The position numbers and the translations under genes were made by a program. A stretch of DNA of 5,183 bases from Caldifarciminota bacterium (lineage in GTDB: Bacteria; Hydrothermota; 32-111; QNBC01): the NCBI GenBank assembly GCA_023132105.1, contig JAGLYS010000070.1, forward strand, positions 1 through 5,183, read 5' to 3'. Positions 1 to 5,183 of this stretch are shown piece by piece; within the stretch, counting starts at the first letter, position 1; every line of letters starts with the position of its first letter. The notes beneath the pieces are model-generated. The model was not told the DNA's origin, made no database searches, and worked only from the letters and a program-made list of their open reading frames with translations.

Positions 1-116
1 CACGCAGACAGGTCGTTTCACTCTTCACAATGACAATCTCACCAATTTACGATTTACACTTTCTATGACATTTCGCATAGTAATTTATCATTGTACCATC
101 AAGGAGAATAATAGGT

Positions 117-148
117 TTGACATCTGGATAATCATAATATACTATAAT
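117..148 (+). promoter_or_regulatory. Candidate sigma-70-type promoter of the cyclase gene
   Basis: A perfect -35 consensus, TTGACA, lies at 117-122, about 80 bases before the start codon. Three overlapping -10 candidates follow: TATACT (138-143, 15-bp spacer), TACTAT (140-145, 17-bp spacer) and TATAAT (143-148, perfect consensus but a 20-bp spacer). The 17-bp spacing fits normal RNA polymerase geometry best, although TACTAT matches the consensus less well than TATAAT. The boxes and spacings are read directly; promoter activity is inferred. The region is AT-rich, so -10-like strings are expected by chance, and the -35 box is the stronger evidence. Confidence 0.5.
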
Positions 149-154
149 AGTATA
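138..154. promoter_or_regulatory. 17-bp perfect palindrome over the -10 region, possible operator
   Basis: TATACTAT at 138-145 and ATAGTATA at 147-154 are exact reverse complements around a single central A. The dyad covers all three candidate -10 boxes of the cyclase promoter. A dimeric repressor bound here would block polymerase, so an operator is a reasonable inference. The alternative is chance symmetry in AT-only DNA; each arm contains one G or C base. Confidence 0.35.
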
Positions 155-185
155 GGATTAATGAGATTCTATTAAATATAACACC

Positions 186-193
186 AAAGAGGG
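186..193 (+). promoter_or_regulatory. Ribosome binding site of the cyclase gene
   Basis: AAAGAGGG lies seven bases before the ATG at 201. It is a purine-rich Shine-Dalgarno match and supports this ATG as the start. The first recognisable domain begins only about 24 residues later, so there is no sign of a missing N-terminal segment. Confidence 0.65.
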
Positions 194-200
194 AACTTGA

Positions 201-3200
201 ATGAAAAACAAATTAGTCCCTTCGTTTATACTTAGGAATTTTACAGAAAAAAGATACAATGGTGAATTTAATGCCGTAACTATGTTAATAGATATAGTAG
301 GTTTTACCGGCACTACGGAAAAACTTATTAAACACGGAAAAGAGGGGGAGGAAGTTTTATCCAGAATAATTAATTCTTTATTTCAGCCCGCATTGGATTC
401 AATATATAAATACAATGGTTGGGTAATAGGATTTGCAGGTGATTCATTTACTGCTGTGTTTTCCGAAAACAGTATTTCTTCTATATATGCCGCTTCGGAA
501 ATACAATCACTAATTAGCAATTTTATTCTAAAAACAAAATTCGGTGATTTTAAATTGAATTCAAGGATTGGTTTATCATTCGGAAAAATCGAATGGGTTA
601 TTATCCGGCATAAACCTCAGAATGTGTTTTATTTCAGAGGAGAAGGTATAAACAAAGCGGTTCTTTCGGAAAGGCAATGTAATCCCGGGGAGATTATAAT
701 GGATAGTAAATTAAAGGACAAAATTGGGAAACACATTTCTTTTTATAAGATAAACAGAGGATTCTATGGATTTAATCATATAAAAGATGATGTTTTAATG
801 AAAAATCCTGTAAATATCCCTGAATTTACAAATGAGATTTTAAAACAATTTGTTCCCAAGACTATTTTAGAACTTAAAGAAATTGGAGAATTCAGAAGAA
901 TAGTTTCAGTATTTCTCTCTTTTGGTAATGTTAAGGATATTAACTTATTTATAAGTAACATATTAGATATTACAGATAAATACGGAGGATATTTTAATAA
1001 AATTGACTTTGGAGATAAGGGAGGACTTATATTGATTTTATTTGGAGCTCCGACTGGGATTGAGAAACCTGCAATTCGTGCGATTGACTTTGCCTTAGAA
1101 TTGAAATCTCTTTTAGCTGGAACTGCGGATATACGAATGGGAATTACTTCAGGAGTCGTATATGCCGGAATAGTAGGAGGTCATAAGCGTTCAGAGTACA
1201 CAGCTATCGGGAAGGTTATAAATCTTTCAGTTAGATTTGCAATGAAAGCTAATTGGGGAGATATTTCTATTGACAGTAAAACATGTAACGAAATTGGAAA
1301 TCTTTATATAGTAAGTAAGAAAAAAACACTTAAATTTAAAGGATTTAGTAATAAAGTTTCTACATTTAGTGTAAAAAGTAAATGTAAATTAAAAGAAAAA
1401 TTGTTCTACGGCAAATCGATTGGAAGAAATAATGAGATTAGAAATCTTAAAAAATATATCAATCCAATTAATTATGGCAAATTCGGGGGGATTGTATATA
1501 TTGATGGCAATGCGGGAATAGGGAAAAGCAGATTGGTTGATAGTATTAAAAGAGGTTTGGATAAAAAGAGATATAATTGGTTTTATATGCCTTCCGATGA
1601 AATTATCAGAGGAAGTTTAAATCCGGTTATTGGTTTCTTAAAAGATTATTTTAGTCAGAAACCCGGGAATTTATATAATACAAATAAAAAGAATTTCGAA
1701 ATAAAAATTAAAAATCTAATAAAAGAAACCAGGGACAAAGAAATCAAAATCGAATTGGAAAGAACAAAATCAATAATCGGTGCTTTGATAAATTTATATT
1801 GGAATAATTCGATTTATGAGAAACTTGATGCTAAAGGAAAATATGAGAATACTTTATATGCAATTAAAAATTTAATTAAAGCAGAGAGTTTACGGAAGCC
1901 TGTAATTATAGAACTTGAAGATGGTCATTGGGTTGATAATGATACTGTTGAATTGTTGAAAGTACTTACAAGAAATGTTGAAAAATACCCTTTTATTCTT
2001 ATATCGGCATGTAGATTAAATGATGATGGAAGCAAATATAGATTTCCTCTGATTAATGTCAAAAGCGAGTCTGTGTTATTGAAGTCTTTAAGCAAAAATA
2101 TGGCAAAAATACTTATAGAAAGTCAGTTGAACAATAGGGTGAGTAAAGAATTGTTTGATTTGATATGGCATAAGAGTGAAGGGAATCCCTTCTATATCGA
2201 ACAGATTATTCTATATCTTGTAGAAGCTGAATCTATAGTATTTAGAAAGAATCATTATGAACTGATCAGAGGGGAGATTGAAATACCAGGAAAGATAAGC
2301 AATATTATAATCTCTCGAATAGATCGTTTAAATGTAAAATTGAAGGATCTTATAAAAATAGCTTCTGTTTTAGGGCATATATTTTGCATACAGGTGTTAT
2401 CAGCAGTGTATAATGATATTTCCTTCGGAGATGAACTTAAAAGAGGAAAGGAAGAGGCAATTTGGATAACAATATCGGAATTGAATTATATATTCAGGCA
2501 TGCGTTGATCAGAGAAACAATTTATAGTATGCAACTTAAAAGTATATTAAGAAAACTTCATAAGAAAGCAGCAATGGTTATAGAGAAACTATATGGAGAG
2601 GATATAGAAATCCACTATGGTGAGTTAGCTTATCATTATGAAATGGCAGAGATCGATTCAAAAGCAAAACAATATTTGGAAAAATCTGCTGAGTATGCAA
2701 GTAAACAATATAAAAACAGGGAAGCAATTGCTTACTATAATCGGCTTCTTAAATATGTTGATGATCCAGAAGAATCTATAAGTTTAAATTACAACATTGC
2801 AAGAATTTATGAATTAATCGGGCAATGGGATAAAGCAGAAAAAATGTATCTCGAAAATATTAAATCATCGAGAAAAATTAATAATAGGAAAATAATATTG
2901 GAAAATTACAATTATCTTGGAACTGTGAAGTGGAAAAAAGGGTTGTATGAAGAGGCTTTGAAAATATTTAAGAGGATTCTTGAATCTTATCGTAATATTG
3001 ATGACAGGAAAAATATGGGAATCATATTTGGAGGAATAGGTATTGTTTATTGGAGACAGGGGAAATATAAAAAGGCTATGAAATATTTCAAAAAGCGGCT
3101 AATAATTACAAAGGAATTGAAAGACAAGCATGGCATTAGCTCGGTATATGGTCATATGGGAATGATATATAGGAATCAGAGCAGGTATAAAGATGCAATA

Positions 3201-3908
3201 AATTGTTACAAAAAGCAACTGAGATTTGCTAAACTAATAGGCAATAAAAGAATTATAGGGCGAAATATCGGTAATATGGGGCTTGTTTATTGGATGCAAG
3301 AGGATTATAAGAAAGCTGAGGAATGTTTTCAAACTTATTATGAAATAGCCCGGGAAATTGGGGATAAGCAGGGTATTAGTATTGCTGTAGGTAATATGGG
3401 CATTATATATTATATTGAAAATAAACTGGATAAAGCTATGAAAAGTTTTAAAACACATCTGAGAATGGGGGAAGAGATTGGGGATCAAAGAAGTGTCTGT
3501 CACGCATTAAATAATATTGCCAGTATTTATGAAATGCTAAAAGATTATGATAATATGAAATCCTACTATAGGAAAGCGATTAATATTGCAGAGAAGACCG
3601 GAGATAGAAGAGAGATAAATTTATCTTTACATGGTATGGGAAACCTTTATAAAGCACTTAATAATTATAGTAGATCCGAATATTATTATAAAAAGGCAAT
3701 TGTTATCGGGAGGAAATTGAATTTTATTCATCATTTATCCGAGGAAATATTTGATTTAGCGGAACTGTATTTTAAGATGAATAAACTTAAAAAGGCGGAA
3801 TTAACAGTAAAAGAATCGATAAAGTTGGCTAAAGGAATCAATAGAAAAGATGTAGTTCTTGAAGGGGAAAAATTGCTGGAAGAATTAAAAAAACGAAAAA
3901 GAACTTAA
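201..3908 (+). CDS. sAC-like adenylate cyclase with tandem cyclase domains, ATPase and TPR repeats
   Basis: This 1235-residue, probably cytoplasmic protein is predicted to make cAMP from ATP. Cyclase domain 1 (about 24-185) has the metal motif DIVGFTG (D31) and FAGDSF (D81). Cyclase domain 2 (about 228-392) has GDKGG (K273) and EYTAIG (T334), then N341 and R345, but no metal aspartates. The two domains should therefore form one composite active site, as in animal sAC (ADCY10), whose domain order is the same. The ATPase (about 403-700) starts with an IGRNNEI motif, then Walker A GNAGIGKS (436-443), Walker B ending in E573-D574 followed by HWVD, R605, and GNPFYIEQ (661-668). A helical or winged-helix-like segment with FRHALIRETIY (765-775) leads into TPRs (about 805-1210). 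No signal peptide or membrane segment is visible. The gene looks intact, is lysine-rich and AT-rich, and appears monocistronic. Cyclic-nucleotide type is inferred from K273/T334; the architecture is secure. Confidence 0.9.
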   Translation: MKNKLVPSFILRNFTEKRYNGEFNAVTMLIDIVGFTGTTEKLIKHGKEGEEVLSRIINSLFQPALDSIYKYNGWVIGFAGDSFTAVFSENSISSIYAASEIQSLISNFILKTKFGDFKLNSRIGLSFGKIEWVIIRHKPQNVFYFRGEGINKAVLSERQCNPGEIIMDSKLKDKIGKHISFYKINRGFYGFNHIKDDVLMKNPVNIPEFTNEILKQFVPKTILELKEIGEFRRIVSVFLSFGNVKDINLFISNILDITDKYGGYFNKIDFGDKGGLILILFGAPTGIEKPAIRAIDFALELKSLLAGTADIRMGITSGVVYAGIVGGHKRSEYTAIGKVINLSVRFAMKANWGDISIDSKTCNEIGNLYIVSKKKTLKFKGFSNKVSTFSVKSKCKLKEKLFYGKSIGRNNEIRNLKKYINPINYGKFGGIVYIDGNAGIGKSRLVDSIKRGLDKKRYNWFYMPSDEIIRGSLNPVIGFLKDYFSQKPGNLYNTNKKNFEIKIKNLIKETRDKEIKIELERTKSIIGALINLYWNNSIYEKLDAKGKYENTLYAIKNLIKAESLRKPVIIELEDGHWVDNDTVELLKVLTRNVEKYPFILISACRLNDDGSKYRFPLINVKSESVLLKSLSKNMAKILIESQLNNRVSKELFDLIWHKSEGNPFYIEQIILYLVEAESIVFRKNHYELIRGEIEIPGKISNIIISRIDRLNVKLKDLIKIASVLGHIFCIQVLSAVYNDISFGDELKRGKEEAIWITISELNYIFRHALIRETIYSMQLKSILRKLHKKAAMVIEKLYGEDIEIHYGELAYHYEMAEIDSKAKQYLEKSAEYASKQYKNREAIAYYNRLLKYVDDPEESISLNYNIARIYELIGQWDKAEKMYLENIKSSRKINNRKIILENYNYLGTVKWKKGLYEEALKIFKRILESYRNIDDRKNMGIIFGGIGIVYWRQGKYKKAMKYFKKRLIITKELKDKHGISSVYGHMGMIYRNQSRYKDAINCYKKQLRFAKLIGNKRIIGRNIGNMGLVYWMQEDYKKAEECFQTYYEIAREIGDKQGISIAVGNMGIIYYIENKLDKAMKSFKTHLRMGEEIGDQRSVCHALNNIASIYEMLKDYDNMKSYYRKAINIAEKTGDRREINLSLHGMGNLYKALNNYSRSEYYYKKAIVIGRKLNFIHHLSEEIFDLAELYFKMNKLKKAELTVKESIKLAKGINRKDVVLEGEKLLEELKKRKRT
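2796..3815 (+). repeat. TPR array with exact 40-residue (120-base) period
   Basis: Residues 866-1205 of the cyclase protein form nine units with no insertion or deletion between them. The aromatic residue closing the first helix motif recurs at 870, 950, 990, 1030, 1070, 1110, 1150 and 1190; at 910 it is K910 followed by W911. Examples are GIVYW, GMIYR, GLVYW, GIIYY and ASIYE. The second helix is marked by YKKAM, YKDAI, YKKAE and LDKAM. A 40-residue spacing fits the longer TPR class (TPR_12-like) seen in signalling proteins. Some DNA identity also persists: ATTGGGGAT occurs at 3357 and 3477, exactly 120 bases apart, which suggests growth by unit duplication. Such arrays usually bind proteins or peptides; the partner here is unknown. 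About 60 residues before the array (806-855) look like one or two degenerate TPRs. Confidence 0.88.
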
Positions 3909-3910
3909 AA

Positions 3911-3948
3911 TATAGATAGGTCTCTTTTGGAAAAGAAACCTATCTATA
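3911..3948. terminator. Bidirectional hairpin terminator between convergent genes
   Basis: TATAGATAGGT (3911-3921) pairs perfectly with 3938-3948. After one C/A mismatch, TCTTT (3923-3927) pairs with AAAGA (3932-3936), leaving a TGGA tetraloop. The stem starts two bases after the cyclase stop codon and ends 14 bases before the lipoprotein stop codon. Leaving the hairpin on the minus strand, transcription meets a short T run (3910-3907). On the plus strand the run is weaker: CTTTAAACC, then five Ts at 3960-3964. It probably works best for the lipoprotein transcript, but the placement suits both genes. Confidence 0.75.
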
Positions 3949-3962
3949 ACCTTTAAACCTTT

Positions 3963-4802
3963 TTACTCAGCTGTTACGAGATAATGTAACCCCCAGAGAT
4001 TCGCATCATATGGAATCGAGTCATCCGTTAATGTTCCGTTTGTCAGCACATCGAATCCAACCCTGTAATGTCCTAAATTGTGAGGAGTCTTCCATGTTCT
4101 ATTATATATACCGGGAGTAGTTGAATCAGCATAGAATCTCCATCTCCAGAAGTGTGAATGTAAGAAAGCAAATGAATCGCCTTGATTCGTATAAATTGTT
4201 ATATTTGCCAAATCATCAGGTCTGACCTTTATTACATTCTCTTTTTGTACAAGATTTGTTACATCTGTAATCAATGTATCAAGTCCTGTTGCAGGCAAGG
4301 TAACTCTTACACTGTCAATCTGAATTGTATTATTATCTGTTGTGATCTCAACTCCGCTTATGGCATATAATCTCCATCCTCTATGATGACTGGCAACCGT
4401 GTCCTTTTTAAAGATAGCGGATCTTGTCCATACATCTGTAAAATTCTTCTCTATAATTACCGTGTCATTACTAAGTGAAGCAAAAATGTGAAGGATTCCC
4501 GGGATATATCCGGTTACAGTTGCAAATGCCGAATCTCCGATAACATCAATATGTATTTCTCTTGTGATCGGTTCATCAGGGTTTTTGGTTCTATACCATA
4601 AATATACTTCATCAAATGCTGTCATAGCAGATGTTGATGTGCTCTCCTCTCCATAATGCGTATCCGGTGTGAACCAGCTTGTATCACCTGTTAGAATGTC
4701 TTCGATTGCATTTTTATCACTATTAACCGGATTCAATCCACAACCTGTAAAATATCCAACAACTAAGACAAGTACTGTGATAATAATTAAAGATCTTTTC
4801 AT
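3963..4802 (-). CDS. Secreted lipoprotein of unknown function
   Basis: The product is 279 residues from the ATG at 4802. The N-terminus has a basic MKR, a hydrophobic stretch (about 5-18) and the lipobox-like FTGC, predicting cleavage before C21, lipid attachment and a periplasmic or outer-surface location. Phe at -3 is looser than the usual Leu. The mature part has two likely sections. Residues 31-152 run from an AIEDIL helix through alternating strands to TRSAIFKK and GWRLYAISGV, a pattern that resembles NTF2/SnoaL-like folds; this is a weak inference. Residues 158-279 look like a beta-sandwich rich in Asp, Thr and aromatics (FWRWRFYAD at 218-226). No catalytic motif is recognised. The start at 4802 is preferred because AAAGGAGG lies six bases upstream and the signal peptide then has normal length. 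A start at 4853 would give 296 residues. The gene is visibly less AT-rich than the cyclase gene it converges with. Confidence 0.85.
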   Translation of the reverse strand: MKRSLIIITVLVLVVGYFTGCGLNPVNSDKNAIEDILTGDTSWFTPDTHYGEESTSTSAMTAFDEVYLWYRTKNPDEPITREIHIDVIGDSAFATVTGYIPGILHIFASLSNDTVIIEKNFTDVWTRSAIFKKDTVASHHRGWRLYAISGVEITTDNNTIQIDSVRVTLPATGLDTLITDVTNLVQKENVIKVRPDDLANITIYTNQGDSFAFLHSHFWRWRFYADSTTPGIYNRTWKTPHNLGHYRVGFDVLTNGTLTDDSIPYDANLWGLHYLVTAE

Positions 4803-4808
4803 CTTTAA

Positions 4809-4816
4809 CCTCCTTT
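4809..4816 (-). promoter_or_regulatory. Strong ribosome binding site for the preferred lipoprotein start
   Basis: On the minus strand this reads AAAGGAGG, a near-perfect Shine-Dalgarno sequence six bases before the ATG at 4802-4800. It decides the start in favour of the 279-residue form with a normal-length signal peptide. Confidence 0.8.
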
Positions 4817-4850
4817 CGTTTTTTCTTTTGATTGAGTAAATTGTTTGTTT

Positions 4851-4864
4851 CATAATATCTCCTT
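4851..4864 (-). promoter_or_regulatory. Second in-frame start with its own ribosome binding site
   Basis: On the minus strand AAGGAG (4864-4859) lies five bases before an ATG at 4853-4851 that is in frame with the lipoprotein. Starting here adds 17 very basic residues (MKQTIYSIKRKNERRLK) before the MKRS start. The site could be a real alternative start, a translated leader that feeds ribosomes to the second site, or a relic. The sequence shows both sites clearly but does not show which is used. Confidence 0.5.
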
Positions 4865-4898
4865 ATTAATATTCCAAATCTTCAATAATATAGACACC

Positions 4899-4917
4899 AA
4901 ACTTTTGTGAAAAGTTT
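4899..4917. promoter_or_regulatory. 19-bp perfect inverted repeat upstream of the lipoprotein gene
   Basis: AAACTTTT (4899-4906) and AAAAGTTT (4910-4917) are exact reverse complements around GTG. The site lies about 100 bases before the preferred lipoprotein start. On the minus strand it contains TTCACA (4911-4906), with TATTAT (4890-4885) 15 bp downstream, so it may overlap the -35 region of a weak promoter. Operator function is inferred. A small RNA hairpin is the alternative, though no T run follows it closely on either strand. Confidence 0.4.
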
Positions 4918-4928
4918 ACAACAAATTT

Positions 4929-5140
4929 CACGAAAGGGATAATCTACGGAAAAGGGAGAGATCTACCACGAATTTACAAATAACTGTGAGTAAACACCAG
5001 ACGCCAGACACCAGACTTCAGACATCAGCCGAGAAGGGGGAGAATCCACCACGAATTCACGAATTGAGACTAATTTCACGAAGAGGAGAGAATATCATTT
5101 TGCCTTTATTTCACGAATTAGGGAATGAATTCCACGAAGG
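4929..5140. repeat. Interspersed CACGAA / CACGAATT repeat region
   Basis: CACGAA begins at 4929, 4967, 5050, 5058, 5077, 5112 and 5133. Four copies extend to CACGAATT (4967, 5050, 5058, 5112), and the copies at 5050 and 5058 are a perfect 8-bp tandem. Most copies sit beside GA-rich runs such as GGGAGAGA or GAGGAGAGA. A longer diverged direct repeat, from AAGGG through GAGA to CCACGAATT, is visible at 4952-4977 and 5034-5060. No credible coding frame, tRNA or promoter was seen here. It looks like intergenic repeat DNA; its origin is unknown to me. Confidence 0.7.
4996..5030. repeat. Heptamer tandem repeat, five units
   Basis: Five units in unbroken 7-bp register read ACCAGAC, GCCAGAC, ACCAGAC, TTCAGAC and ATCAGCC. 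The core CAGAC is kept in the first four, and drift increases toward 5030. It lies inside the CACGAA-rich region and is probably a slippage-derived minisatellite. The 7-bp period is not a multiple of three and no reading frame uses it. Confidence 0.8.
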
Positions 5141-5144
5141 AGAG

Positions 5145-5168
5145 AGGGCAGACACAGGGGTCTGCCCT
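5145..5168. repeat. REP-like palindrome, 9-bp stem
   Basis: AGGGCAGAC (5145-5153) pairs exactly with GTCTGCCCT (5160-5168) across a six-base ACAGGG loop. It is much richer in GC than its surroundings. No T run follows on either strand, so a terminator is unlikely. Its GC-rich stem and intergenic position resemble REP or MITE-type dispersed palindromes, but only one copy is in the window, so dispersal cannot be shown here. Confidence 0.6.
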
Positions 5169-5183
5169 TACAATTTTCGATTT

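Noticed and set aside
63..80. CTATG / CATAG inverted repeat
   Set aside because: The arms are only 5 bp with an 8-base spacer, which is common by chance in AT-rich DNA.
101..106. AAGGAG, a Shine-Dalgarno-like string upstream of the cyclase promoter
   Set aside because: The only nearby start is a TTG at 117 that hits a stop after four codons, and the site lies upstream of the likely -35 box.
776..961. 61-codon open frame on the minus strand inside the cyclase gene
   Set aside because: It lies antisense to cyclase domains 1-2 and the linker between them, has no recognisable domain, and is expected by chance in such DNA.
3234..3503. 89-codon open frame on the minus strand inside the TPR region
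   Set aside because: It is a shadow of the repeated TPR codons; its internal similarity simply mirrors the 120-base period of the real gene.
4182..4370. 62-codon open frame on the plus strand, rich in Cys and Ile
   Set aside because: It is antisense to the lipoprotein gene and has no visible ribosome binding site or recognisable domain.
4929..5140. CACGAA copies as a possible CRISPR array
   Set aside because: The repeat cores are 6-8 bp and unevenly spaced, with no uniform 25-40 bp repeat or spacer structure and no cas gene nearby.
5125..5183. Open frame from the ATG at 5125 running off the window edge
   Set aside because: It passes through the CACGAAGG repeat and the GGGCAGAC palindrome and has no properly spaced ribosome binding site, so it is not a credible gene start.

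Overview
The window comes from an AT-rich bacterial genome and holds two convergent protein genes, a shared terminator and repeat-rich intergenic DNA. Both genes have strong Shine-Dalgarno sequences, and the second is a lipoprotein with an N-terminal signal peptide. The intergenic DNA carries short CACGAA and CCAGAC repeats and a GGGCAGAC palindrome. That style is common in metagenome-derived genomes of poorly cultured phyla such as WOR-3, Cloacimonadota or Marinimicrobia. This lineage guess rests on general appearance only, and I hold it weakly.

Layout. Positions 1-200 are non-coding. They contain a consensus -35 box (TTGACA), a 17-bp perfect palindrome over the possible -10 boxes, and a ribosome binding site. 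Positions 201-3908 (+) encode a 1235-residue signalling protein with two class III nucleotidyl cyclase domains, a STAND/AAA-type ATPase and a long TPR array. This is the domain order of animal soluble adenylyl cyclase (sAC, ADCY10). A long hairpin at 3911-3948 separates the two genes and probably terminates both. Positions 3963-4802 (-) encode a secreted lipoprotein of unknown function. It has a possible second in-frame start at 4853 with its own ribosome binding site. Positions 4803-5183 hold the lipoprotein leader, a 19-bp inverted repeat near its probable promoter, and then a mosaic of short repeats ending in a 9-bp-stem palindrome.

Main point. The two cyclase domains look complementary. 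The first keeps the two metal-binding aspartates (D31, D81) but lacks the usual base-recognition lysine and transition-state arginine. The second lacks the aspartates but keeps the lysine (K273), threonine (T334), asparagine (N341) and arginine (R345), with sAC-like spacing. This predicts one composite, ATP-specific active site within a single chain. The degenerate second site appears to lack the residues that bind bicarbonate in human sAC. The ATPase and TPR parts probably sense or assemble, and so control cAMP synthesis. No cAMP receptor is visible. The convergent lipoprotein has no demonstrable functional link to the cyclase, and I found no defence system, mobile element, CRISPR array or RNA gene.
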